This document shows positions 38,401 through 51,073 of a stretch of 64,000 nt of DNA, in pieces. Within the stretch, counting starts at the first letter, position 1. Each line of letters opens with the position of its first letter. Source of the stretch: Pseudoscleropodium purum (Eukaryota > Streptophyta > Bryopsida > Hypnales > Brachytheciaceae); contig OZ017800.1 of assembly GCA_963969395.1 (NCBI GenBank), positions 11,936,479-12,000,478 on the forward strand, in the 5' to 3' direction. Below the pieces are notes generated by a model that worked only from the letters and a program-made list of their open reading frames with translations, made no database searches and was not told the origin of the DNA. The position numbers and the translations under genes are program-made.

Positions 38401-39635
38401 TTGAAGTGAAAAGAGTTTCCCACATTCGTCTCTTTAGAAAGTATCTCAGTAATTAAACAGAAATCCTTGCAATTGTCTGCCTGGGGTTTTGGGTTTTAGG
38501 AACGGAGGTTTTGGCTTTCGGTGCTGGACTCGAGGAGGGCTAACCATCTGAAACATCGATGCTGAGTTTCTTGTAGATCATGTAATTAGGTAGTTTACAC
38601 TTACAAAAGTAAGCTTCAATTGCAGCCTAAAGCCTAAACTCCAGTTGCAAGGAATTTGGCTTTTGTAGCTTAACTAGCACTTGTAAAACGAAAGCAAACA
38701 TTTGTAGCGAGATTTGAGGTTTTGCAAGTACTCGAGTTGTGCAAATGATACAGAATGTTAACATCTATGCATTAGTGTTAATGAATTGAGTTTTGTACCG
38801 ACAACCATCATTATGTTCAAAGACGCTGGGGGGGTCGGTTTGTACTCAACTGAAACCTAAATGATTATCATTATGTTCATGATTGAGAGTCACTTGCTTC
38901 AATATTAGTTATGGAAATTAACCTCACCTCACACTCGGTTTACGTACCTTGAAAGTCTTAAATCATGTGTAATTCATATCACTCATGGTACCAAACAAAT
39001 CAGAGAAAGTACTTATCAGCAATGCCTGCATAGATTGGTCCTCTGGTCGTCAACTTGGAGTGTGTGCTGCTAGAGGACAGAGTATGCTAAGGATTCATGA
39101 AAGGGAGAGCTGGCTGGCCTTGTGGGTTTTTGCTCAAGTGCACAAAAATTAGTCTTTCAGATCGCAAGGAATAATTGGAGTGCATGTGCACAGGCACGAT
39201 TCAAATTGAACCCCATTTCGATCTCAAGAACCAACTTACTTACGTCCAAATTGCAGGACGCAAGCTTTCAAACTCTCCAGCTTGCTATTAATTGGATCAA
39301 CGTATTCCTGCACTCCTGTAGAATCGACGTCTCAGTACGTGCAGCCTAATTCACAGCTGGTAAGTTTGTTGCTCCTCTTGCTTGAATATGGTGTATCAAA
39401 TGCAGATCTAGCTTGTGTTTCAGAAATTCAACTTTTGCAACTGATCAACTGGTCAAAACTCTCAAGCATGTGCACAGAAGTGCGTGTCGAACAAAACGCT
39501 GTGACTGAAACCTTCGATTTGTCAATGAGATTTGACCCCGAAATCAAGCTATTGAAACGATTTGAAGCTTGTGTATTGATCATGAAAGACATACTGAGTA
39601 ATCTCCATCTCCTCTGCAGAAAGTACGCGACGGAA
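35481..39635. other. intergenic DNA and P450 upstream region
   Basis: AT-rich to about 36300, then more balanced. No gene recognised. Small frames at 35956-36231, 36737-36955, 37390-37572 and 38082-38423 (minus, cysteine-rich, 113 residues) have no family features. Minor repeats: gggagggttgcca twice at about 37789-37815, and the palindrome cttgaatggat / atccattcaag at about 37880-37918. A good acceptor-like site (ctcctctgcag at about 39610-39620) suggests an intron in the P450 5' leader. Confidence 0.4.
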
Positions 39636-42600
39636 ATGACGACGGAGAGGATGGAGTTTGCAATGGGAGGAGCTCCAGAGATCAGTTTGATTCGAGGAGA
39701 TGGCGAAACGGGATTCATCATGACGCTTCCCTTGATCTTCCTGGCGATGGCGACGGCGTTGTGGTGGCTATGGCAGCGGAGAAAGGCCGATCGCAAGTCC
39801 GGCTTGCCAGGGGACTGGGGCTTGCCGTTCTTAGGGGAGACTCTGACCTACGTCGCCAAAATGAAAACACCTCTCGGCAACTTCGTCGACTTGAAAGCCA
39901 AAAGGTACGTGATCCATCAATCTTAAGCCTTGTCTCCGAAACTCATGGCTTGCTAAAGTGTGTGAAAATCACTTAATTGCTCCGAAATTTGGAAAGTAGT
40001 TGTGAGGTGACAGCGATGGCGATGGTGGTGATCGTTACAACAGGAAGTAGCGGTTGCAACGTACCATCAAATATGTCGTAATGGTTTTGTAGCAGTTCCG
40101 AACTTTGCTTTAAACTCATGGTCTACTGCTAACCATTGCAAAAGCGCTGCAAACGTGTTGCAGTAGTCTTGGACACGGAACGAATGCATATTCATGCCTA
40201 ACCTGTTGCAGCAAAGACTATTGTAATCTCAAATAGTGTGTGAAAATATTCCCGTAATTGCTTCGAAATCTGGCCAGTAATTGCTAGGCGGTGATCAACA
40301 GGAAGTAGCTGTTGCAATTGCAACACGCCATCAAATATTATGCAACGGGTTTGTAGCAGTTTCGTACTTTGCCTCAAACTCATAGTCTATTGGGAGTCAG
40401 TGCAAAAGTGCTGCAAACTTGTTGCAAAAGTCTTGACCACGAAACCAATGCAAATCCATGCGTCACCTTTTGCAAAAACTATTGCAATCTCAAATAGTTG
40501 TCAACACATTGCACTATGTTGTACTAAACCATTGGAAAATTTGCAAACTTGTTAACAAGTTTCTGTCGATCTTTGCAACTTCGTTGCAAGAGCTAAATAG
40601 TTTAGTGTGATGCAGGTACGGGCAGCTGTTCAAATCCTCCTTGTTCTTCAAATCCACCGTATTCGCCACCGAGCTCGCCACCGTGAAGATGATCGTGTCG
40701 AAAGAAGGGCGCTCCTTCGTGTCCGACTACCCCACCAGCTTCGCGTTGCTTCTCGGTCGCTTCAACGGCCTGAATTTGCAGGGTGACAATTGGAAGCGCC
40801 TGCGCCGCTTCGTGGTTTCGCACATCATGCGCGTCGACCTTCTCAAGAATCGCATGGCGGAAATTGAAGATCTCGTGCTGCACACACTCAACTCCTGGGC
40901 CGAAGGCGAAACGATCTTTGTCGAAGACGAAACCAAAACGGTCGGTAACTCAGCTCGCACTACTACGGAAGACTGATATTGCAGTGGTAGTTTTTGCAAC
41001 GATTTTGCTATTAACAATTTTGCAATGGTTTAGTACAACATTGTGCAATGTATTTGCGACTATTTGAGATTGCAGTAGTTTTTGCAACAGTTCAGGCATA
41101 GATATGTAATGGTTCCGTGTTCAACACTTTTGAAATGGTTACTCAATAGACCTTAAGTTTTTTAGCAAAGTTCGGATCCCCTACAACACCATTTCAAACT
41201 AATTGTTGATGTGTAGCAACAGTTACTTCCTGTTGTAGTGATCACCATGTACCTGAATTTGGTGCTTCGTAAACCATGAGAGTATCAATTCTCGATACTA
41301 GAGTCTTGTTGACGTTGTGGAATCCCAATTTGCCAGATTGCGTTCAATATCACGGCGCTGATTGTGCTCAACATTCAACCTGGGAAGGTAAGCCAGACGC
41401 TGCAGAGGGATTATTATCCGCTCATCGAAGGGATGTTCTCGTTGCCTATCAACTTGCCCTGGACCATCTACGGAAAGGCCACACGGGTACGTGATTAACA
41501 CCTTGCATTCCCAAAACTGTAGAGGTTTCAGTCTTGCGATTCAAGTATCTTGATGTGATTCGAATTTGAAGTAGCGGAGTGATGGATGCTTGTTGTGAGA
41601 GGATTCTGAAGAATGCTCACCGCGTATGCAATTCAATTCATTAGGGGCTGTGCTTATGGAATTCAATTAGCTTCATGTGATTCGAAGTGGCTGATCGACA
41701 GGATTGATGGATGCTTCTTGTGCGAGTGTTCTGAAGGATGTTCATCGCATACGCAATTCAAGTCGTTAGGAGTACTGCTGTGATTCAATTGATGTAATTC
41801 GAAGTGGCAGATCCGATTGATGGATGGTTGTTTTGTGCGCATTCTGGAGAATGTTCACCGTGTAAGCGTTCCAGGTCGTTAGGAGCGCTGCTCATGTGAT
41901 TCAATTAGCTTGCTGCGATTTGAATTGGGGGATCGATGGATGGTTGTTGTGTGTGCGTTCTATAGAATGTTCACCGCGCCTGAAACACAGATCGTTAGAG
42001 GCGTTGCTCATAGGATTCAATTAGCTTGATATCCATGATTCGGAGTGGCGGATCGGATCGATGGATGCTTGCTGTGCGCGAATTCTGAAGTATGTTCGTG
42101 ACTGCGCATGCAACCCAATAAGTGAGAGTTTAGTGTTGCTCATGTGATTCAATTAGCTTGCTGTCCACAACTCAAAAGTAGCGGATTCACCAACTGGCGT
42201 TGCACTTGTGCAGGCTCGCGTGCGGATTCTGAAGACGCTGGAAGAATTTCTGCAGTCCCGGGCGGTGAAGAACGACGTGTTCGACAACTACGTGAAAGTG
42301 CTGGAGGCGGAGTTGCCGCCGGGCTCCCCGCCCGGGCTGAAGCACGAAATGGGGCTGGACCTGATCACCAGCTTGCTGTTTGCCGGCCACGACACCACGG
42401 CGGCCACTATGGTGTTCGCTGTCAAGTACATCGGTGAACATCCCCAAGTCCTCACCGAGCTGCGAGTACGTTTGTGTACACAACTTCGTTACTTCATTGA
42501 GTTTCTAAACCCTATACCCTTAATCCCTAAAAACCCTAAACCCTTGAAGCTCTTGAAACCTTGAAAACCCTGCATCTATTGAATTCCTCATGGTTCCTAG

Positions 42601-44881
42601 TGCTGTTGTGGGATTGCTTGCAGAGGGAGCACGAAGCGCTGTTGCAGAGGAAGGCACCCGGGGAACGCATCAGCTGGGACGATTGCAAGCTCTTGCCTTT
42701 CTCCAACAATGTAACAAACTTGTGCTTGAATTAATTTGATTTCTCGCATTAGTTTCGGACATGTTATATCTGTTTCAATGGGGGTTGCAATTAGTCTAAA
42801 CTTATTCTAGTTTTCGAAGCATCGCAATTGGTGGCACACTTGGGTTTAAGCATGGCGCCTGGAATCCTAACTACTACATTTTCAAAGCTTGTAGTTGGCA
42901 GGTGAGGGTCGTACCTTTGCCACTATAAATCTGCCATTACAATGAATCTATTACAATGTGGAATCCCCCCTGTTACCAAATTCAAAAGGAGTTTGCAGAA
43001 ATGAGAGACTGCACTAAGATTTAAATTTTCATGAGAATCTTCGGTCATGAGAAGTAGGGTACAGAGAGAGCTCGACACAGAACGCAATCAAACTTTCTGA
43101 TAACTCCATTGAGCGTGTGGATTTGCAGATCATCACGGAGACACTCCGAATGTGCAATATCTCCACAACAGTATTCCGCAAGTCTTTGGAGGACGTTCAC
43201 GTGGGAGGTAAGAGTACTGTCGAAGAAACCAACAGTAGAAAAATTCTCGTTCTTGACGAGCTTTGCCTATTCAAAACAAAAAGAGAAAGCTCGATACGTC
43301 TAAACTAAGAAATTGAAATTGTTGCGGTAAGAGTTTAAACGAAAGCATCAGAAGAAATCATCTAAGTTGTCATGCATGCATAGACCAAGGAAAAAACCAA
43401 TGAAAAAACCCACTTGGAATCTTAGACCAATTGAAGCTCTTTTCAATTTTCATGGCTCGATTCTCTGGTCTTCCACTACTCAATTTTCTACCACTGGATG
43501 TGTGATCGATCACATGGGAAAAAAGAACACAACAATGTCACATATCGATAGAAAGATTACAAATGTTTGATCACAAGTAGGGTGGAAATTTGGAAGCTGC
43601 TCAATGTCTTTCAATCCTCTTTTTACATGGCAAATCTTATTCCAAGCACCTCCACAACCGGCATATATTATTGGTTAATGGATTGATGCTCATGCTTGCT
43701 TGCAGACCACATGATTCCGAAGGGGTGGATGGTGCTGCCTTACTTCCGCTCGGTTCATTTCAACCCTGCCATCTATCCTGACCCCTACACCTTCAACCCT
43801 TTTCGACACCAGGTACTCCGTTATGATCAATTGAATTCCACTCTCCGCACCCATACTATTTTTCCACAGCTCCTAATTGAATAAAACAAACTTTCATCCC
43901 AATTTCAAGTACAAGTGACACAGAATGGAACCGAATTGAAGGAGGCATTTATACCTACGCAATTGCAAAACTAATCCATATTGGATGCAGGGAATCATTA
44001 GAGCGTAGGCCATGATTCGTACCCAGTGTAGCTAGGAATCATGTTTAAGTGATGCCTGCCTATGTATTTCTAATTCTATGTGGTGCAGGAAAATCCGAAG
44101 CTTCCCTTCTTTGGGTTCGGTGGCGGTGCACGGCTATGCCCGGGCATGGATCTTGCAAGAGCTGAACTTTGCCTGTTCCTTCACCACCTGGTGATGAAGT
44201 TCGAGTGAGTGCACTTACTCAGTCTGCTTTCCCAAGTCCCAAGTCCTAGAGTTCAAATGTTTTAAACCCTAAGAACCCTAAAACCCTAAACCCTAAATCC
44301 TAAAACCCTAAATCACTACAAGAAAAAACACCTTGAATCAACAATATGATGTGAAACTGCAGTTTCATTAAATGGGCGAAATTTCACACCTCTGGACACT
44401 TTTCAGGGCTGCACTAAACCTGAAACGCAAATCTACACCAGTGCGAGTCCCAGTTTCTAGAGCATTCTGCAGATGAATGTCACCATTTTCAGTCCTCAGA
44501 ATTGCACCCATTTAACAAAACTGACAATATGAGTTACAAGTTTGAACTACTTGTGTGATTAACACATAATCAACAAAAACATGATACTAAACTTAGTTCA
44601 ATTCTGTCTGAACCAAGCAGCTCAAACCTAGAGTTTTGTTGATAATTATCGGGTAATCTTTCTTTTGTCATGATTAACACCTACTGAAAATTTCTCCATG
44701 AAGCTTTTATTTTTGGTGGTACGTGAAATCTAGCTTTGACAGTCTAACTTTGACTGTTTGATGTGAAATGTGAAGGTCATGGGAGCTGGTCGGTGACGAC
44801 GTAGTTTCGTTCTTCCCTTTCCCACGTCTCAGCAAGCGCCTTCCAGTCCGTGTGAAGCGTCGGAGTAGCCAGCCTTCCTAA
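39636..44881 (+). CDS. cytochrome P450, CYP85 clan
   Basis: Nine exons in phase give 496 residues: 39636-39904, 40616-40940, 41337-41486, 42214-42465, 42624-42710, 43129-43207, 43706-43812, 44089-44204, 44776-44881. An N-terminal membrane anchor ([16 protein letters not shown]) is followed by a basic stretch and [15 protein letters not shown]. The I-helix AGHDTT starts at about residue 305, ExxR is ETLR at 365-368, and the haem loop [10 protein letters not shown] places the thiolate at Cys440. The protein should be a haem monooxygenase anchored in the endoplasmic reticulum. The phasing and overall pattern fit the CYP85 clan (brassinosteroid, gibberellin, abscisic acid and triterpene oxidases); the family and substrate cannot be decided here. 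The exon 2 donor is unusual (GTCGGT). Start is the first Met after the acceptor-like site; an in-frame Met at 39582 is an alternative. Confidence 0.93.
39958..40500 (+). repeat. tandem pair of about 270-bp repeats in P450 intron 1
   Basis: The unit starts tgtgtgaaaat, runs through ggtgatc..acaacaggaagtagc and catcaaatat, and ends gactattg-aatctcaaatag. It occurs at about 39958-40230 and 40238-40500. A tail ending around 40570 shows further family sequence (ttgtactaaaccatt). A third, inverted copy lies in intron 2. Confidence 0.8.
40985..41245 (-). repeat. inverted copy of the intron 1 repeat in P450 intron 2
   Basis: The reverse complement of this stretch matches the intron 1 units: gtgatcactacaacaggaag at the far end, then ctactgcaatctcaaatag, and the tail caatggtttagtacaaca. 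Exon 2 therefore sits between oppositely oriented copies of the same repeat. Confidence 0.75.
41535..42200 (+). repeat. minisatellite in P450 intron 3, about five degenerate units
   Basis: The motif gatggatgctt-ttgtg, then attctgaag-atgttcaccgc, gttaggagcgctgctcatg and gattcaattagcttg recurs at intervals of roughly 105-140 bases. It nearly fills intron 3 (41487-42213). Units differ by substitutions and small indels. Confidence 0.75.
44264..44312 (+). repeat. interstitial telomere-like repeat in P450 intron 8
   Basis: About six imperfect copies of CCCTAAA (aaaccctaagaaccctaaaa and onwards), the complement of the plant telomere unit TTTAGGG. A weaker run lies in intron 4 at about 42510-42545. 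Immediately after it, at 44314, comes CACTACAAGAAAAAAC, a CACTA-type terminus with no partner found. Confidence 0.75.
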
Positions 44882-46822
44882 CTTGAAGCAAATCATTTGT
44901 TACACAGCATTCTGCAGTTGATGCAACAGCGTTAATTATGAGCACCAGGCACAGGATTAAATCTCCTAGTAATTATTTACATTGCAAGCAACGTCTAATG
45001 ATATTAATATTAGGAATTAGATAGTAATCTTTACACTACAAGCAATGTCTAATCATATAATGCATTAGGAGTCAGAGATGCATTTTGTAAATCTATCTTT
45101 TAAAATTTATCTGTTCTCAACGAAAGACAGAAACTATGCCTTGAACTGAGGGCTTTTGTAATGCGAATTTTGTTTCTGCAAAACTAAAAGGATTGTTAGC
45201 AGACATTCCTTTTGAATGGAGCAAACTAAGCGGACAGATTCCAAGCAAGTAGTGTAGTCTTGCTACGAGCCTTTGTGAATGAGAAAATTCAATAATTAGG
45301 CTGAATATTTTTAGAAAATTTAAATGCCTTAAAGCATCAAAAAATTGGGGGGAGTATCAAGCCTATAGGAAAAATTGGAAGAAAAATTGTATGATGATGC
45401 CAAGTTGTTCCAATTTTTGAAAATAATTTGGATGAAATTTGCCAATTTTAAATGAAACTCATCCGAGTAGATAGTTCTATCTAGAATATATATAGATGAA
45501 TACTAAAAATATTTGTCTACATCATTTTTTTGTATGTTGCCGCTTCACTACTTCTCCCAAAAAAAAAAAAACTTGGTGCAATCCCTTCATTCTATTTTCC
45601 AAGTACTAGATTTGAAATGTTCTCATGTTTGATGTTCAAAATTATGGAATTGGTGATGGCAAAGCAAGCCTAGTTATGTACAATTAGGTCCAATGATCTT
45701 ATTAATTTTTCTTTCCAAGCACATTCAACTTGTAAAAAGTCTATGAACTTCAAGACGATCTTATATATTCAAAAACACATAGATTTTCGAACCGCAAATT
45801 GTGTTGGAATTGTAGTAAAGTGTATTTAAATATCATGCAATAACTTGTAAAGAAAAGAAGGCAAGCACATAGTATGAAGAAAATAATTAGTTTGACTTCC
45901 TAATTCATCATAGAAAAACTTTGGAAGATAGTCGCAAATATATTGCAACACTAGGTTACACTATTGTTAAGAAATGATACAAACAATTCACGTAGTATGA
46001 GATCAAGTATCTTTGCAACAATCGCATATGCTCATTTCTATTCCCCAATAAAATGCAATCTATAATTTAAACTAACCAAAGGTGGCAACACTAAATGGTA
46101 GATAGTGTATATAAAAGATCCAAATTTTTGTGTGGTTTTGAGTTTTACATGTATACATTTGTAATGACAATCAAGTACTCTTCACTACAATTCCAACATA
46201 ATTTGCAGTTTGGAAATCTATCCATTTTTTTGTATGCTAAAGCTTATTCAAGTTCATTAATTCTTTGTTGAATTTACCTAGGAACAAAATTCATGAGATT
46301 ATTGAATCCAACAATATTCACTTGTGAATGTTCGTCATAGACTAGCCTAATATGCCATTACTTGACATAATTTCTAGATGTGAGGAAGTTTGAACCATTT
46401 AATTGCCAAAAGCCATCTCTCAAAATACTCACACAAAAAACAAAAAACTACAACTCTATTGATTGTTATAGCTATCAATAGTCTAATGGAGCAAATATAT
46501 TTGGAAATCCTTGGGCTTTGTTGAAGGCTAAGTGTTTGTCAAAGTTTGCTTGGGTTGCTTGTTTCAAATGACAATCCTCAAAAATCTTCCAAACTCCTAC
46601 ACAAAACCTCTTCATAGACTTCATTACAATTGTCTAACTCATGTGGCAATATTTGTCAATGGCATCTGCACAAATGCCATATGAAAGCATATAGAAAGTA
46701 GTAGTATATTTCTAATGCATAGACAATCCCCTAATTTCAAATGCATCCTTTTTTTGCAAAAAAGAAGAGTTATAAGCACAAACTTTATCCGTGATAGATA
46801 TAAAAAAGGAACAATGCATTCT
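44882..46822. other. AT-rich intergenic DNA, nothing recognised
   Basis: Includes the probable P450 3' untranslated region up to about 45130, where an unresolved polyadenylation site is likely. Beyond it there is no gene or clear repeat boundary. Confidence 0.45.
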
Positions 46823-47033
46823 ATGGCACCATTTGAAGAGAGCCTCTTTATACATGGAGAATTCTCTAAAATAATTCTTAAACATCATCCTATCATGCAA
46901 CTCTTGGCAATCTCAATCTACATTTGGTATGGCACCATTTGAAGAGAGCCCCCTTGTACATGGAGAATTATCTAAAAAAATTCTTAAATATCCTATCATG
47001 CATCTTTTAGGAATCTCAATTTACATTTGGAAC
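46823..47033. repeat. tandem duplication, unit about 106 bp
   Basis: The unit starting atggcaccatttgaagagag and ending with tcaatctacatttgg occurs twice back to back, with about 85-90 percent identity by eye. Confidence 0.85.
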
Positions 47034-47276
47034 TTTTTATAGAGGAGATCCATCCTCAACAAAAGGCTTAGTGAACCCATTGTTAATCCTAAATCTTAAA
47101 CCCAAACTCAAGTTCAAAGTAAACTCTGCCTTCTCATCACTATTATTGAATAAATCTTGACTAACAATTGACTAACAAGTGAACTCTTCCTCTTCATCAT
47201 TGTTATTGAATATATCTTGACTAACAACTAAGCAAGCCCTCTAAGTGTTCATCCCAAAGTACTATTTGAAAAATTT

Positions 47277-47535
47277 GAAAAAGAGAAAGAATCGAAATTC
47301 AACAACAAAACTTACTTGCAAAGAGCCAAAACAAATCACTACAAAAAAAAGACTTTGGCAATGCAAACTTCAAATGAACTTTTCCTCATTATAAAAAAAA
47401 AGACCACATCAGAAAAAGAAAGAGAGTCAAAATTCAACATCAAAACTTACTTGCAAAGAGCCAAAAAAAATCACTATAAAAAAAAAGACCTTGGCAATGC
47501 AAACTTCAAATGAACTTTTCTTCATTATAAAAAAT
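47277..47535. repeat. tandem duplication, unit about 133 bp
   Basis: The unit contains aaacttacttgcaaagagcc, an A-rich stretch and cttcaaatgaacttttc. It occurs twice in direct succession, from about 47277 and about 47411. Confidence 0.85.
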
Positions 47536-47639
47536 AAAATATTATGAAAAAACTTTCATGCAAACAAGGGGAGGCCAAATTTATTAGCACACATACCAAT
47601 GCTCGAAAAGGTATGACAATAATGACTATTCCTACAACC

Positions 47640-49620
47640 GGCCAACTTGTAGGCCCTTCATATTTTACAAATTGAAGGCCCAAAAATAAAGAGAAAGCTA
47701 TGCCGATTGGGGAGTGTTCTTTGGAGATGCCCCTTTATTATGCCGATGCCGTTTTGAAAGCAGATTGCATTGCACATGCTCTTACTTCGGGCGCTGCACT
47801 TTACCCGCCAAGCTGCCTTTACCGTGGGTATTTGGCGCCCCACGGTGGTGATGCTCTAACGCCTGTACTCTAAACCCTAAAAACCCTAAATCTGCCCTAA
47901 AGTATCTCCGCTCTAATGTCCGAAATTTTGTCTACAGACTTCGCCGGTGCATGTTTTTCTCATGTCTTTCACGACTATTGCTTGCATTTTGTTTTCAGGT
48001 TTAGAATTTCCTTAGCCTGCCGCTGTAACGTAGTGCCAGAAGTTCTCATAATATAGAGAAAACACCTGTTTGTCTCTATTCTTCGAGTTTCTTTGTCTGG
48101 AACGAGTTTGTTCAAACCTTTGTATAGTACATGTTGCTTCTGGGTGCGATGGTCTCCTGCTCCAAGCCTTAGCGACTTGTCTGTCCTTACGCTCTCTCTC
48201 CTTCGTGTTTCGGCTTTACTTCAGTTCACTTGTTTTCGAGGAGGTTATTGTAGCTTTTGGAGTGAGCAAATGAACAAGGGTTGTGCATGGAGTGGGGTTG
48301 CTTGCTTTTCTCTCTCTATGATGCCAATTAGCCAAATCCGAGCCATGTCTTGTCCACTCTCCTTTCGCAATCCTGTAGACTGGAGCATCATCTCTTCTGG
48401 AAGCTTCGCTTTGCGAAGTTGCCAAGAGTTGCCCTCGTCGGTCTACAGCGGAGGTTCATCGAGAGGGCCAAGAAGTAGTTGGCGGTGAAGAAAGCAAAGC
48501 TACCGAGAAGTATAGGCCTGAGAGTTTCGTTGCAACCCCTCTGCGACATACCTCTTCTCATTTGCCTACTTTACGTCGCTTCTTCAGGTTACGGTTACAC
48601 TGGGAGTTATCAGATTTTAACATTGTGTTGCAGCTTCTACATTGTGTCTGGTCGGTAATGGCAAGGATTAGAAAGAGGAAGGGCAGTAGAAGTTGCCGCT
48701 GATACTCTCAGCCTGGTGACTTCGGAGACTGAAAATCGTTACACTTGATATGAGCCATAACGTGATGCACGATCGAGTATGCTTCGTTCCTATCTATGCC
48801 TTTTTATTAAATTTTGTCCAACTCATGCTTCGGCCAGTCTAATTTGTCGGTTAGGCTGATTATTTCGGTGAATGCTTCACCTGCAGCCCTCGCTATATGT
48901 GTTTCAAATCCTCCAGATTTTTGAAGACGTCGAGAGGTCAGGGTGGCTGTCCTCTTTTCGATAGATTTTCAATACATATGTAAGACCATTTTTACTTCTG
49001 TCGAGTTTGGTCGTCAGACTCTATCAACCGTAACCAATGTAAGAGATTTGTTATTTCCTTCAATTTAGTGACATTATTAATTATTAATTGTTAGCAGCAT
49101 TCAGTTCATGGTATCCCAATCTTTCTTGTAGTAACTGTTGATTGAACCTCCTGCAGCGCTTTGTATTGAAATCATATTAACATGCTTACCTATTCTGACC
49201 CACTCTCTATCCTCGAAGCAACTTTTCAACTCATAGCCAAGCAATGAAGTTTGCCCAGTTTACATACGCATGTGATTTGCTGCCGATACTGGAATTTGAA
49301 CCGATTTGGCTTTACCCTTTCGAATTCCAGCTGCCGCTTCCGTTGCAAATCAGAACAGGAAGTGCCTATTTTGTAACTGATGTGCTTTCAATTTTTACCG
49401 TCACTGCCGTTTGTAACATTTTTTTCAAAATTTCTGAGGAGCTTGTAATCTTCTCTACATGCTTTTGGGGATGAATATTTGCTCTTGATTCTTCTTCTAG
49501 TCCGGATTTCGAAGAGAAGGTTGATGTAAATTCTTTTTGAGGTCATGCAGAGCTCCTTGCGCTTCTATGAATGAGCTAAAGACTTCCATTCATTACCCAG
49601 GTTTGTATAGCAGTACCACG
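47640..49620. other. GC-richer stretch, possible unrecognised transcript
   Basis: This 2-kb block has a base composition closer to the gene regions than to the AT-rich surroundings. It starts with telobox-like AAACCCTAAA copies at about 47872-47890. Candidate frames (48093-48488, 131 residues plus; 48216-48425 minus; 49244-49474 plus) show no conserved motif. It could be a non-coding RNA, an untranslated exon or a decayed gene; I cannot choose. Confidence 0.3.
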
Positions 49621-49938
49621 TACTATCATAGCCAATAGTAGATCACATTTAAGCCTAATCATATCAATATTTGAAAATCTGAAAGTCGTTTGATATAAAC
49701 TGGAAAATTATATTTAATTTCTTCAACATGCTGTGGTTGGACGTTCAAAATTTGAAGTAAAATTCTGTAAACCAAAATTTGAAACTTTGGAAATTATAGA
49801 ATGAAAATGTACCTTTTGTGACCCAGAAATGTGTATGTCCATATATATTTATGTATGTAAGAATGAACCTAAAAATATTTGTATCAAAATTGCCGGTTTG
49901 ATTCCAGTTTATCTGTCATAGAAAACTTCATTAATTAA

Positions 49939-51073
49939 CCCCTAATAGACCAAGGGAATTATTTTGCTCAAAAACCACTCACAATTGTCAATTTTGTTGT
50001 GTTCACCCACAAAAAAACCCCAAACGCTTTTTTATAAAATTAAACTATAAAATCTTGTATGAGATCATGTAGAGAAATTTCATGGCAGGACGTTAAATCA
50101 TGCCCAGGAAATGCGCTCAGGAGGCTGAATTTACCCTAGGGGAAAACGCAGGAAAATTTTGTTTTTCACACAAATTTTTTTTTGCAAACTCTAAATTCAT
50201 ATTTGGAATTAGAGACCACAAATTAGCAAGGAGATGTCTAGAACATAACCTAAGCACGGCTCCAAATGGGGGCTTTTTAAAACTTTTACCCTTGGAAAAC
50301 CCAAATTATCCTATTGGGCCCATTTCTTGGGCATGATTTAATGTTCTGCAATTTCATGAAGTATGAATGTACAGATTGAGAGATATTAGCATTCAAAGTG
50401 GGAAAAAAAAGGGTTTTTTTTCTTACCCCCTTAGTGCCCAAAGCACCAAAATTTGGTGTTTGCAAAACTTTAAAGTTAAACAAAAAACCTAATAAGGTTT
50501 CTATTTTTATTATTTTATATTTTTGGAAAGTTCTTTGCAAAGTCTATATTTAGTATCAAAAATCTAATTTTGAAATGAAATGATAGTGATTTTCTATTCA
50601 AGATTTTGTGCAAGGGTATCCATTGCAATCTTGATTTCCCATAGTATTGAGAGCTCTTGGAAATGAGCCTCAAATATAGTAAATCTTGGAGATAAAAATT
50701 ACATTCAAAATTTCTTTTAAAAATTGTAGAGTAGATTTTAAGAAGCCATAAATTGATTGGGGTTGTACTTGTGAGACCCTTTAACCTCATATTTTTTTGG
50801 TCACTAATTTTTTAGATTTGACTTGTAAAAAGAAGATTGAAAGATTCTACATCACTTTTGGAATTTTAACACCCTCATGGTCAAACATTATAATCTTTCA
50901 CTCCATAAGTGATATTGTTGTGGTTTATTTCATATGAGATTTCTAATATATCTAGTTTGAATTTGTAAGGTTACAGTTCCAAAAAAATTGATCCAACTTA
51001 TTAGAATGTTGGCATTTTGTTCAATTTAGAGCATATTCCAAAAAACTCAAAATAAGCCTTACACATTTAGGGG
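49939..51073. mobile_element. TTAA-site element, family B, long copy (1135 bp)
   Basis: TTAA on both sides (49935-49938 and 51074-51077), termini CCCCTAATAG and CATTTAGGGG. The right 0.6 kb is the reverse complement of 16287-16906. The left part contains its own inverted repeat (gttaaatcatgcccaggaaatg at about 50093-50114 against catttcttgggcatgattta at about 50321-50340), perhaps a nested insertion. The open frames at 50100-50336, 50286-50540 and 50515-50790 lie inside and are unrecognised. Confidence 0.78.

Noticed and set aside
39428..39796. 122-residue minus-strand frame over P450 exon 1
   Set aside because: Shadow of the P450 coding exon.
40602..41017. Minus-strand frames over P450 exon 2
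   Set aside because: Shadows of a GC-rich coding exon on the other strand.
42187..42483. Minus-strand frame over P450 exon 4
   Set aside because: Shadow frame; the plus strand has the I-helix motif in the correct phase.
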